In this document: in pieces, positions 18,650-27,124 of the stretch
How the letters are laid out: each line of letters starts with the position of its first letter
Numbering within the stretch: the first letter of the stretch is position 1
Source of the DNA: Pseudomonadota bacterium
GTDB taxonomy: Bacteria > Pseudomonadota > Alphaproteobacteria > Rickettsiales > SXRF01
Assembly: GCA_963205195.1 (NCBI GenBank)
Contig: CAUJHR010000011.1
Span: 20,164 to 84,163 of the forward strand
DNA length: 64,000 bases
Reading direction: 5' to 3'
The notes under the pieces: generated by a model
Databases searched by the model: none
What the model was told of the DNA's origin: nothing
Seen by the model: the letters and a program-made list of their open reading frames with translations, nothing else
Made by a program: the position numbers and the translations under genes

Positions 18650-19747
18650 ATGAAAATAACCCTGCATAACGTTTTATTGCTGGCTTTAATATCATTTGCC
18701 CTGCCTGCTTCAGCACAGGATTCAAAGGGAAATATTGATGCTAAGCCATCTGAAAACAAAGCTGTTGAAACAAAGGCTGCCGCTGATAACAAAGCTTCTG
18801 ATGCAAAACCTGCATCTGATAGCAAATCCTCCTCTAAGGATTTTACTGTTATTACTGTAGATGGAGATGACGTTAAAAACTCTGATGTTCAGGAAGTATG
18901 GAAAAGCCTGTTCCAAGGCGGCGCTGTTCCCGACTTTTCAACCTTTGATGAAAATATCAAGCAGAATGTTATCCGCGGGCTTGTATCGGAACGCCTTATA
19001 TACAAGGAAGCATTGAAAAATGATTATGATAAAAATGAAGATATCAAAAAACGTTTGGAAAATCTTAAAAAACAATTGATTATCCAATCATATATCGAAA
19101 CTAAGGCTAAGGCACTGGTTACTGATGAGCAAATAAAAACACTTTATGATGAAAAGGTTGCCGCAAGCAAAGGTCAGGAAGAGTTAAAAGCCCGCCATAT
19201 ACTTGTTGCAAATGAAGATGAGGCTAAAAAACTTTCTGAATCCCTCAAAAAAGGCGGGGATTTTGAAAAGATCGCTAAGGAAAAATCTACCGATAAAGGC
19301 TCAGGCGTAAATGGTGGTGACCTAGGCTGGTTCACTAAAGATAAAATGGTCCCAGAGTTTTTTGATGCAGCAAATAAACTGAAGAAAGGTGAAGTTTCTG
19401 CACCTGTTAAATCAAGCTTTGGCTGGCATGTTATAAAACTAGAAGACCGCCGTCCTGTGAAAATGCCAAGTCTTGCAGAAAGCAAAGAGTCGCTTAAAAG
19501 CGAACTTACCAATAAGGCTATACAATCCTATGTAGAAACCTTGTTGAAAAATGCCAACATCAAATATTATGATGAAAATGGTAAGGAAAAAGACTTCGCC
19601 AGAACTTTGACTGCTACAAAAATTGAGTCTAAGCCTGCAGATGAAGCAAAACCAGCTGATTCCAAGCCTGCAGATGCTCCGGCAAAGTCCGAAGAAAAAC
19701 CTGCAAAAAGCGAGGAAAAACCAGCTAAGATTGAAGAAAAAATGTAA
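18650..19747 (+). CDS. Periplasmic PpiC-type peptidyl-prolyl isomerase (SurA/PrsA-like)
   Basis: This 365-residue exported foldase has a signal peptide (MKITLHNVLLLALISFALPASA). A Ser/Ala/Lys-rich linker and a SurA-like N-terminal helical region follow (about 60-165). One parvulin domain (about 180-270) has ARHILV, SGVNGGDLGWF and FGWHVIKLED. The tail is low complexity with imperfect PAKSEEK repeats. It probably helps fold outer-membrane proteins released by the Sec system. The ATG follows an AAGGA site. A terminator-like hairpin lies directly after the gene. Confidence 0.9.
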   Translation: MKITLHNVLLLALISFALPASAQDSKGNIDAKPSENKAVETKAAADNKASDAKPASDSKSSSKDFTVITVDGDDVKNSDVQEVWKSLFQGGAVPDFSTFDENIKQNVIRGLVSERLIYKEALKNDYDKNEDIKKRLENLKKQLIIQSYIETKAKALVTDEQIKTLYDEKVAASKGQEELKARHILVANEDEAKKLSESLKKGGDFEKIAKEKSTDKGSGVNGGDLGWFTKDKMVPEFFDAANKLKKGEVSAPVKSSFGWHVIKLEDRRPVKMPSLAESKESLKSELTNKAIQSYVETLLKNANIKYYDENGKEKDFARTLTATKIESKPADEAKPADSKPADAPAKSEEKPAKSEEKPAKIEEKM

Positions 19748-19754
19748 TATAGAT

Positions 19755-19786
19755 GGTGGCTGGAAAATTATCCAGCCACCACCTTT
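19755..19786 (+). terminator. Terminator-like hairpin between the foldase gene and argJ
   Basis: GGTGGCTGGA (19755-19764) and TCCAGCCACC (19771-19780) form a perfect 10-bp stem around AAATTA. A short run of four T residues follows at 19783-19786. argJ starts only 10 bases later, so read-through or a nearby promoter must serve argJ. Confidence 0.6.
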
Positions 19787-19795
19787 TAATGTTCT

Positions 19796-20998
19796 ATGAA
19801 AATATCTCCTCTTGCCCCCCAAACATTCCCTGAACTTAAACCGATTGATGGTGTTCGTTTGGGAACGGCTGCTTGTGAAATACGCTATAAAAACCGCACT
19901 GACCTGCTTATTGTAGAATTTTCTGAGGATACTTGTGTTGCTGGTGTGTTCACAAAATCGCTTACCGCCTCCGCTTCCGTCCATGCCTGCCGTGATGCAC
20001 TTAAGAGTGGGAAAGCTAGTGCATTGGTTATTAATTCTGGTAACTCAAACGCTTTTACCGGGAAAGCAGGCGATGAATCAGTAAAACGTATCCGAGATGC
20101 GGCAGCCAAAAAATTTAATTGTAATGCTGAAAATGTTTTTACCGCATCTACTGGGGTTATTGGTGAAAAATTGCCAGATGAGAAAATAACAAAGGCCCTG
20201 CCTGATATTTCGCTTTCGGAAAATGAGTGGGATGCGGCGGCACGGGCCATTATGACCACCGACACTTATTCCAAGAGCGCAACTAAAACAGCGAATATCG
20301 GAGGAGTCCAAGTTACTATAAACGGTATTGCCAAAGGATCGGGAATGATCGCACCGGATATGGCTACCATGCTTGTATTCATATTTACCGATGCAAAAAT
20401 TCCCGTTGTTAAATTACAGCAAATGCTTGAGCAGGCCAATGAAGACAGCTTTAACAGCATAACAGTTGATGGTGATACTTCCACCAGCGATACGCTTCTG
20501 GTTTTTGCCACTGGAAAAGCTGGTAATACTGACGGTGACTTAAGTGATTTCAACCGCGCCTTGCATGAAGTTTTACATGACCTTGCACTGCAAATTGTAA
20601 AAGACGGCGAGGGTGCTGAAAAGCTTGTAACAATAAAAGTAAGTGGTGCGGAATCAAAAAATGCCGCAAAGATAATCGCCATGAGTATAGCAAATTCCCC
20701 ATTGGTAAAAACGGCTCTGGCGGCATCTGACGCTAATTGGGGGCGTATAGTTATGGCAGTGGGTAAAGCAGGGCAGAAAGCTGACCGTGACAAGCTTTGC
20801 ATTTCAATTGGCGGAGTGATAGTTGCTCATAACGGATCGGCAGCGCCTGATTATGATGAATCTAAAATTCAAGGCCACATGACAGGCCGTGATATTAAAA
20901 TAGATGTGGATGTCGGCGTGGGTAGTGCATCGGCAACGGTTTATACCTGCGACCTTACCCATGCTTATATTGATATTAATGGCAGTTACAGGACGTAA
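19796..20998 (+). CDS. argJ: Glutamate N-acetyltransferase / amino-acid acetyltransferase ArgJ
   Basis: ArgJ recycles the acetyl group from N-acetylornithine to glutamate in cyclic arginine biosynthesis, and bifunctional forms also use acetyl-CoA. The 400-residue precursor has the self-cleavage region KGSGMIAPDMATMLVFIFTDA, with the conserved Thr of the ATML motif as nucleophile. VINSGNSNAFTG and DGDTSTSDT are also family-typical. Neighbouring PpiC, mutT and secA genes match a common alphaproteobacterial order. argH and argC lie elsewhere in the window. The stop codon forms the edge of a palindromic element. Confidence 0.96.
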   Translation: MKISPLAPQTFPELKPIDGVRLGTAACEIRYKNRTDLLIVEFSEDTCVAGVFTKSLTASASVHACRDALKSGKASALVINSGNSNAFTGKAGDESVKRIRDAAAKKFNCNAENVFTASTGVIGEKLPDEKITKALPDISLSENEWDAAARAIMTTDTYSKSATKTANIGGVQVTINGIAKGSGMIAPDMATMLVFIFTDAKIPVVKLQQMLEQANEDSFNSITVDGDTSTSDTLLVFATGKAGNTDGDLSDFNRALHEVLHDLALQIVKDGEGAEKLVTIKVSGAESKNAAKIIAMSIANSPLVKTALAASDANWGRIVMAVGKAGQKADRDKLCISIGGVIVAHNGSAAPDYDESKIQGHMTGRDIKIDVDVGVGSASATVYTCDLTHAYIDINGSYRT

Positions 20999-21120
20999 AA
21001 ATCATTATAGAGGCGAATCTGCTTGTAATGAACCTTCCTCGAAAAGTCACGTATCAAAGAATACGCTCAACTTTTCTCGGCTTTCATTGCTGTGCGCTTC
21101 ATCCACTCTAATGATTTTTA
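20996..21120. repeat. 125-bp element with 12-bp terminal inverted repeats and long foldback
   Basis: TAAAAATCATTA (20996-21007) and its exact reverse complement TAATGATTTTTA (21109-21120) bound the element. Inside, GAAAAGT (21041-21047) pairs with ACTTTTC (21070-21076), and CGTAT (21050-21054) pairs with ATACG (21061-21065). Flanking words such as AATGAA and TTCATT also pair. The whole unit can fold into one long imperfect hairpin. The left repeat includes the argJ stop codon, and mutT starts 27 bases beyond the right repeat. It resembles a miniature inverted-repeat element or a structured RNA and has no supported protein. Confidence 0.7.
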
Positions 21121-21147
21121 GATATTTATATTGATACAAGGACTAGC

Positions 21148-21552
21148 ATGAAAATATTATTAGTTGTTGCAGCTGTAATTATAAATGATAAGGGCGAGAT
21201 ACTGCTAGCGCAAAGGCCAGAAGGAAAGCGACTTGCCGGAAAATGGGAATTTGCAGGCGGCAAGGTGGAAGAGGGGGAAAGCCCGGAATCAGCCCTTATA
21301 CGTGAATTGCGTGAAGAGCTTGGTATAGAAATAACGCCAAAGAATTTAGAAAATTTCTGCTTTCTTTCTCACCCATACCAGGAATTTGATTTTCATCTGT
21401 TAATGCCTGTTTATATATGCCGCAAATGGCAAGGAACACCAAAAGCGCTGGAACATTCTGCTATATGCTGGGTACTGCCAAATGATATGCACAAGCTCGA
21501 CATGATAGAAGCCGATAACGAGCTTGTGCAACGACTGCAAAATATTAGTTGA
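21148..21552 (+). CDS. mutT: MutT-like Nudix hydrolase (8-oxo-dGTP diphosphatase)
   Basis: This 134-residue Nudix protein has a complete Nudix box, GGKVEEGE...RELREELGI (about residues 36-58). The MutT hallmark LLAQRPEGKRLAGKWEFAGG precedes it. It probably removes oxidised dGTP from the nucleotide pool. Its place downstream of argJ is common in Alphaproteobacteria. The ATG at 21148 follows an AAGGA-like site (ACAAGGACTAGC). Its 3' end overlaps the convergent GDSL hydrolase gene by 8 bases. Confidence 0.9.
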   Translation: MKILLVVAAVIINDKGEILLAQRPEGKRLAGKWEFAGGKVEEGESPESALIRELREELGIEITPKNLENFCFLSHPYQEFDFHLLMPVYICRKWQGTPKALEHSAICWVLPNDMHKLDMIEADNELVQRLQNIS

Positions 21553-23101
21553 TCGTAGGAATTGCCATATTAGCAACCAGGTAAGGAATCCCGGCGGGAA
21601 CGCTTGGGTGTATACCATCATTTGCACAAAATGCTGTTGCCCCGCCATAGGCATCTATACGCCATGCACTTGTGGTTGTTGTGCTTCGGCAATAGCTGCT
21701 TATGTCAATGATTCCGTCATTGGGTATAGCACCTGAAAGCATGGCGCTATTATATTGCTCAACCCTACCGCCCGCCTGGAAATTTAAAGTGCTGCCGCTG
21801 ACAAGGGCTGGCGATTGCTCGGCAATGGTTGTAAATTTATTGCTGCCTGAGCTGGTAGTGTTGGCAGGAGTTATGGTGGTGAGGATAATTTTAGCCCCGC
21901 GTGCACGCCATAGATTGGCAATATTGTTTATATTTCCCTGCGTATAGCTGATAACATCGGAATTATTATTGGTCAGGAAATCATTTACCCCCAGCCCGAT
22001 AACCACATGGGTTGGGCGCATGCCGCGCTGGATCTGGGCATCCATATAATTAAGCTGCTGCGTTTTTGTAGCCATGAATCCTGCGCTGGATTCACCTGAT
22101 ACTGCCATTTTATGAACTGATACGCCGCGGTTTACAAGTGCCTGTTCATATAGTCCATAACTTCCGTTCAGGTCACCTATTGTATCAACTGAGCCATACC
22201 CGGCAGTTATACTATCGCCAAGTAATAATACGCTTGGCGTGCGGCGGCGTGGTATACCGCTTATAAGGCTTGGCCCATAAGTTGCTGTTGTTGTGCCAAA
22301 CCCAGTATTAGCTGTTCCGGTACCCCCTATAAATGCCTGTGGCGGAGTGCTCTGGCTGTGACCTGTGCCACCAGAAGTAATTGTTATGCTTGTTACCTGC
22401 CCCCCGCCGACATTGCCATAACCACCTACACCAGAACCAGCGTATAGTGAGCCGGGCTGATTGCTTCCAGCCGGACCATACCATAATGCGAGGTTTACAC
22501 CTGCGCTATAGCCGGTTCCCTTATTAGCTGGGTCCATAGGGATTGAGGTTATGACACCGCTGCCATTTACTACTGGGGTTCCAGCCTTTGCGCCATAAGC
22601 TACACCAACTCCAAGTGTGTAATCCTTGCTGGTATCGGTTCCGCTTATTATACCATCCTGCCTTATATTTGTACCCGCAGTAGTTGTAATAATGTTATAA
22701 GTTCCTGCAGCGCCATTATCAGCCGCAACACGGCGGTTAGTTATATAAAAGTCGGTATTTGGAGGTATATAAACATTAGCTTTGCCAACTGCCATTCCCC
22801 AATTTTTAGATACAGTTGTTTCTATTTGTCCATCAAAAAGAAATTGTGTGAACTGACCGTTTACTAATATACCGGCGCGCAGCACGAAATCATAATAAGC
22901 ATTCTGCTCACTATTAGTGCTTATGACGCCATTGATAAATGTTGCCTCTATAGCAACATAACCAGAACCGCCAGAGTGATGTTTTGTCCAGCAATTTTGT
23001 ACCCAATTAGCGCCGGAATTGTAATTTGTAGGCAGGTTGCAATTATTGGCTATTGCAACGCGATTCTGTGATTTTGAAAGTAAAGTGGTAAGAGAACCCA
23101 T
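21545..23101 (-). CDS. SGNH/GDSL hydrolase, phage-like
   Basis: The 518-residue product has no signal peptide. Its N-terminal half (about 1-285) is Gly/Thr/Ser-rich and beta-prone, like a phage tail or fibre segment. The C-terminal half is an SGNH hydrolase with block I VLLLGDSITAGYG, a GxND block (GLGVNDF) and the catalytic Asp/His in DGIHPS. ATG 23101 was chosen because it lies one base after the upstream stop; a TTG at 23122 would only add an overlapping tail. Likely substrates are O-acetyl groups on surface sugars, which is inference. Confidence 0.8.
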   Translation of the reverse strand: MGSLTTLLSKSQNRVAIANNCNLPTNYNSGANWVQNCWTKHHSGGSGYVAIEATFINGVISTNSEQNAYYDFVLRAGILVNGQFTQFLFDGQIETTVSKNWGMAVGKANVYIPPNTDFYITNRRVAADNGAAGTYNIITTTAGTNIRQDGIISGTDTSKDYTLGVGVAYGAKAGTPVVNGSGVITSIPMDPANKGTGYSAGVNLALWYGPAGSNQPGSLYAGSGVGGYGNVGGGQVTSITITSGGTGHSQSTPPQAFIGGTGTANTGFGTTTATYGPSLISGIPRRRTPSVLLLGDSITAGYGSVDTIGDLNGSYGLYEQALVNRGVSVHKMAVSGESSAGFMATKTQQLNYMDAQIQRGMRPTHVVIGLGVNDFLTNNNSDVISYTQGNINNIANLWRARGAKIILTTITPANTTSSGSNKFTTIAEQSPALVSGSTLNFQAGGRVEQYNSAMLSGAIPNDGIIDISSYCRSTTTTSAWRIDAYGGATAFCANDGIHPSVPAGIPYLVANMAIPTIN

Positions 23102-23102
23102 A

Positions 23103-23462
23103 TTACAGTGACCGCAGTGCAAGGGTTATTACTGCATCAGTTGAGGACTGGGCGGTTCCAGCTATAAGTTTTATAAAACGCAGCCCTGCAACAACATTAT
23201 AATTGCTTATCGGAACATACTTATTTGCTGATACTGTGATGGAATAAGTGGAGCCATAGCCATCCTGCGCGGTGACGTAAGTTCCGCCGCTTGCGGGTGC
23301 TGTTTGTATAGAAATTGCAGTTGCCGTGAAATTGGAAGGTATAAATAAACCAACCAGTTCAAGCCCACATAGATCAATTGCCGAGCTGTCAGTCTGGCCC
23401 ACTGCTATTGTGGTTGTTAGATCATAAAATTTATCATTGCTGTAATTTTTTTCGCTGGTCAT
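23103..23462 (-). CDS. Small phage-like structural protein
   Basis: The 119-residue, beta-rich protein has TTTIAVGQTDSSAIDL near the start and a VITLALRSL end. This pattern resembles small proteins encoded among capsid and tail genes of proteobacterial prophages, recognised from memory only. It is co-directional with the GDSL hydrolase gene, one base apart, so the pair was probably acquired together. No other phage genes lie nearby. It could also be a host surface accessory protein. Confidence 0.65.
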   Translation of the reverse strand: MTSEKNYSNDKFYDLTTTIAVGQTDSSAIDLCGLELVGLFIPSNFTATAISIQTAPASGGTYVTAQDGYGSTYSITVSANKYVPISNYNVVAGLRFIKLIAGTAQSSTDAVITLALRSL

Positions 23463-23638
23463 ATGTTCCCCTTTTTATTTAATAAATTGCCTAAGCAGCC
23501 TATCTTTCCTATAGGTGTGTATGGTCTGGAAGGGGGAAAATGAGAAAATACAGGTCTATTTTACCAAATTTAGGCACACTAGAGGCTAGACAAAGCAATT
23601 CACTTCTTCTATAAGGCAATGCTCTTTTTATATTATGT

Positions 23639-23714
23639 GCCTCGATAGCTCAGTTGGTAGAGCAAGGGACTGAAAATCCCTGTGTCGCTGGTTCGATTCC
23701 GGCTCGAGGCACCA
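23639..23714 (+). tRNA. tRNA-Phe (GAA)
   Basis: This is a 76-nt cloverleaf with encoded CCA. The acceptor stem GCCTCGA pairs with TCGAGGC. The anticodon stem AGGGA/TCCCT encloses CTGAAAA, giving anticodon GAA at 23672-23674. The T arm has GGTTCGATTCC. Confidence 0.97.
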
Positions 23715-23802
23715 TATCTTGCTTAGCTTGTATATTCTAACTATATACAAAGAAATTTAAGGAAAATATTATGGCAATATTCAAAGCTGTATCAATATAG
23801 AT

Positions 23803-24303
23803 ATGAACGGCGCTGATGCAGGAAACTTAAAAGAAAAAGGTGAAATGCCGCCTTGGAAAGAGCATTTTGAAAAACTCAAAAAACTTGTGGATGAGTTAAA
23901 AGAGGGAATATCTGACCCAAGGGAATTGCTACATGAAATAAAACTGAGCCTTGCTAAGGCAAAGCTGCCTAAAGATACAGAAAAATCATTGGGGGAAGAA
24001 ATAAAAACTAATACGGTAATTGGCTACATAAAAATAATAGAGAGAAACCTTAAAACAACTGAGGAAGAGGGAGGATTTAAGGATTTTGGCCCGAAAATAA
24101 AAGAATATTTATCCGCAATTAAAGATACCAAGGCAAAACTTAGCGATAAAGATACAAAATTACTTATTAGGCTAAATAAAGAATATGATGAGCAAAAGAA
24201 GATGTACGAGTCCCTTGAGCAATTTCACAAGGGATCAAATGGTAACCCTTCCCATAATTATACACCATCTGTGCCAAAGGCAGAAACTAACAGGCAGCGT
24301 TAA
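23803..24303 (+). CDS. Charged helical protein of unknown function, start uncertain
   Basis: This 166-residue, Lys/Glu-rich, probably helical protein has no signal peptide and no family I recognise. The ATG at 23803 has no ribosome site. A short frame begins 32 bases upstream at ATG 23771 with a good AAGGAAAATATT leader and reads MAIFKAVSI before TAG. Removing one T near 23797 would join it to this frame as MAIFKAVSIDMNGADAG. The gene may therefore be frameshifted or use reinitiation. Its stop abuts the convergent leuA stop with no gap. Confidence 0.6.
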   Translation: MNGADAGNLKEKGEMPPWKEHFEKLKKLVDELKEGISDPRELLHEIKLSLAKAKLPKDTEKSLGEEIKTNTVIGYIKIIERNLKTTEEEGGFKDFGPKIKEYLSAIKDTKAKLSDKDTKLLIRLNKEYDEQKKMYESLEQFHKGSNGNPSHNYTPSVPKAETNRQR

Positions 24304-25842
24304 TCACTTAACTGGCAGCAAACCTTCGCGCTGCTGAAGGGTTTGCAGTTTACATAATGCACTTATATAAGCCAGAGCCGAAGCGACCACGGTATCGATA
24401 TTCGAACTGTTACCATTTACGATCTTTCCGTCATCTGTTTCCAGCCGCACAGTTACTTCCGCCTGCGCGTCGGTTCCTTGCGTTATAGCATTAACCTGAT
24501 AAAGTTTTAGAACGGCTGTATGAGGTACAAGTGCGCGGATGGCATTAAATGCCGCATCAACTGGCCCATTGCCTTCAATTGTTACACGGCGGATGTCATC
24601 CTCAACGCGCAGGCATAGCATTGCTGTCTGTGGCCCAACGGTTCCGCATGTTATGTGAAGAGATTCCAGATGTATCGCATCATCACGGCGGGATTCAGTG
24701 TCGAGTAAGGCAATAAGGTCTTCATCATATATATCTTTTTTCTTATCAGCTAAGTCTTTGAAGCGAGAAAACGCATCTTCAAGAGCGTTATCACCCAGCA
24801 CAAAGCCGAGCTGCGCGATCTTATCCTTGAACGCATGACGTCCTGAATGTTTACCCATTACAAGGTTGGACTTAGCAAGTCCTACCGATTCTGGCGTCAT
24901 TATTTCATAGGTTCCTGCATGCTTTAATACCCCATCCTGATGGATTCCTGACTCATGCGCGAAAGCATTTGCCCCGACAATTGCCTTATTTACCTGAACC
25001 ATAGCGCCAGTTATATTCTGTATCAGGCGTGATGCTCTGGTTATATGGGTTGCATCAACCCCGGTTGCGAACGGGTACATATCGGCACGGGTTTTAATCG
25101 CCATTACTACTTCTTCAAGTGCAGTGTTTCCGGCACGCTCTCCAATGCCATTTATTGTGCATTCTATCTGCCGAGCGCCATTGCGAATAGCTGCCAGCGA
25201 ATTGGCCGTTGCCAGCCCCAGATCATTCTGACAGTGAGTGGAGAAGATAACTTTATCCGCACCTTTTGCTTTTTCGATCAATGTGCGGATGAGCAAACCG
25301 TAATCATCCGGTGTGGCGTAACCAACCGTGTCGGGGATATTGACGGTAGTAGCACCTGCCTTTATTGCGGTTTCAACTGCTTTTACTAAGAAATTTATCT
25401 CGGTACGCGTTGCGTCCATCGCCGACCATTCGACATTGTCAGTATATTTTCTCGCAAGGGTTACGCTTTCTCGTATCATCTCTAGGCAGGCATCCTGGTT
25501 GATACGGTATTGGTGGGTCAAATGGATCTCGGAGGTGGACATGAATGTATGGATACGCCCGCGCTTGGCCGGTTTTATGGCTTCCGCTGCCCGCTCGATA
25601 TCAGCTGATTTAGCGCGTGCCAGAGAGCATACCACCGCGTTTTTTACGCGTCCGGCAATTTCACGAACTGATTCGAAATCACCGTTGCTCGCCATGGCAA
25701 ACCCGGCCTCGATAACGTCAACACCCATTGCATCAAGCACTTCAGCAACCATGATCTTTTCTTCAAGGTTCATGGACATGCCGGGCGATTGCTCGCCATC
25801 ACGCAAAGTTGTGTCGAATATTATTATTTTTTCTTTGGTCAT
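24304..25842 (-). CDS. leuA: 2-isopropylmalate synthase
   Basis: LeuA condenses acetyl-CoA with 2-oxoisovalerate, the first committed step of leucine synthesis. The 512-residue enzyme has the catalytic-domain motif DTTLRDGEQSPG and the metal ligands in STHCQNDLG. HESGIHQDGVLKH lies in the linker. A C-terminal regulatory dimerisation domain (about 370-500) is implied by the full length. It lies 12 bases downstream of metZ on the same strand, so the two are likely co-transcribed. Confidence 0.96.
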   Translation of the reverse strand: MTKEKIIIFDTTLRDGEQSPGMSMNLEEKIMVAEVLDAMGVDVIEAGFAMASNGDFESVREIAGRVKNAVVCSLARAKSADIERAAEAIKPAKRGRIHTFMSTSEIHLTHQYRINQDACLEMIRESVTLARKYTDNVEWSAMDATRTEINFLVKAVETAIKAGATTVNIPDTVGYATPDDYGLLIRTLIEKAKGADKVIFSTHCQNDLGLATANSLAAIRNGARQIECTINGIGERAGNTALEEVVMAIKTRADMYPFATGVDATHITRASRLIQNITGAMVQVNKAIVGANAFAHESGIHQDGVLKHAGTYEIMTPESVGLAKSNLVMGKHSGRHAFKDKIAQLGFVLGDNALEDAFSRFKDLADKKKDIYDEDLIALLDTESRRDDAIHLESLHITCGTVGPQTAMLCLRVEDDIRRVTIEGNGPVDAAFNAIRALVPHTAVLKLYQVNAITQGTDAQAEVTVRLETDDGKIVNGNSSNIDTVVASALAYISALCKLQTLQQREGLLPVK

Positions 25843-25854
25843 AAAATTTCCTGA

Positions 25855-27054
25855 TTAGCTAATTGCTTTTAGTGCATTTAAAATATCATTCTTCAAATCG
25901 TCTATATTCTCGATTCCTGCCGATAGTCGCAGCAGCGAATCATTTATGCCGATTCTAAGTCGCGCATCCTCGCCAATGCTTGCGTGAGTTGTTGATGCCG
26001 GGTGGGTGATAATGCTCTTGGTGTTGCCGAGGTTATTGGAGATATCGATAATTTTAAGTGCATTCATGAACTGGAAAGCAGATTTTTTTCCGCCTTTTAG
26101 TTCAAATGCTATTATTGGACCACCATTTTTCATTTGTTTTTTTGCGATCTCATATTGCGGATGGCTTTTCAGTCCAGGGTAAATAAGACGTGAAACGGCA
26201 GGGTGATTATCCAGTATTTCAGCTATTGCTTGAGCATTGCTGCAATGGCGCTCTATCCGCAAATGTAATGTTTCCAACGATTTAAGCAATAGCCAGGCAT
26301 TGAAATGGCTCATATGCGGCCCGGTATGGCGCACGAATGGCATCAGCGTTTCATCAATGAATTTACGGCTGCTAAGGATCGCTCCGCCAAGTGTACGGCC
26401 TTGCCCGTCAATATGCTTGGTGGTGGAATACATAACGATGTCAGCGCCAAGGGCTAATGGGCTTTGTACAAGTGGTGTAGCAAATACATTATCAATGATA
26501 AGTTTTACCCCAAGAGGTTTGCAAATGTTGGCGATAGCTTTAATATCTACCAGCTCAAGAGTAGGATTAGCCGGGGTTTCTACAAAAACGCAGACTGTAT
26601 TTCTAGTTTCGATAGCGCGTTTCCAGCCTTCCATGTCGTCAGCTTCAACCAGCGTAAAACTGATGCCAAAACGCGGAAGTATCTGAGTAATGATATACTG
26701 GCAGGAAGAAAATAACGTGCCGCTGGCAACTACATGATCGCCGGTTTTAAGCTGGCACATAAGGGTCGCAAAAAGTGCGGCCATGCCAGAAGCAGTTACA
26801 ACACAAGCCTCAGTACCTTCCATAAGGGCAAAACGTTCCTCAAGCATCGCAAGGTTAGGGTGCGAATAACGCCCATATTTGAACCCCTCGGCTTCACCAA
26901 TGAATAATTTTTCCCCTTCCTCAGCAGTTTCATAGGAAAATGAGGAGTTTAAGAACAAGGCTTCCGAGGTTTCACCAAACTGGCTTTGTAAGCTTCCACC
27001 ATGCACTAGTTTAGTTTCAATGCCTAAAGATTCAGGATTTTGCTTCTTTTTCAT
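25855..27054 (-). CDS. metZ: O-succinylhomoserine sulfhydrylase (trans-sulfuration PLP enzyme)
   Basis: This 399-residue Cys/Met-metabolism PLP enzyme makes homocysteine directly from O-succinylhomoserine and sulfide. The PLP lysine lies in YSTTKHIDGQGRTLGG, and KYGRYSHPN and TASGMAALFA are typical. A longer frame reaches 27231, but the family starts near the MKKKQNPESLGIETKLVHGG segment, so ATG 27054 was chosen. Assignment to MetZ rather than MetB or MetC rests on overall resemblance. It diverges from queE across about 70 bases. Confidence 0.88.
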   Translation of the reverse strand: MKKKQNPESLGIETKLVHGGSLQSQFGETSEALFLNSSFSYETAEEGEKLFIGEAEGFKYGRYSHPNLAMLEERFALMEGTEACVVTASGMAALFATLMCQLKTGDHVVASGTLFSSCQYIITQILPRFGISFTLVEADDMEGWKRAIETRNTVCVFVETPANPTLELVDIKAIANICKPLGVKLIIDNVFATPLVQSPLALGADIVMYSTTKHIDGQGRTLGGAILSSRKFIDETLMPFVRHTGPHMSHFNAWLLLKSLETLHLRIERHCSNAQAIAEILDNHPAVSRLIYPGLKSHPQYEIAKKQMKNGGPIIAFELKGGKKSAFQFMNALKIIDISNNLGNTKSIITHPASTTHASIGEDARLRIGINDSLLRLSAGIENIDDLKNDILNALKAIS

Positions 27055-27124
27055 ATAAAATTTCGTTAAAACTGCTAATTGAGGAAAAACAAGATAATAT
27101 AGTAGAAGTAATGGTGCAAGTGCG

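Noticed and set aside
21028..21111. 27-codon frame inside the palindromic element
   Set aside because: It lies wholly inside the foldback structure, has no ribosome site, and the pairing explains the sequence better than coding does.
23463..23800. Prophage attachment site at tRNA-Phe
   Set aside because: No integrase gene and no second copy of the tRNA 3' end was seen in the window.
27055..27124. SAM or preQ1 riboswitch in the metZ-queE gap
   Set aside because: Only 70 bases, with no recognisable aptamer core on either strand.
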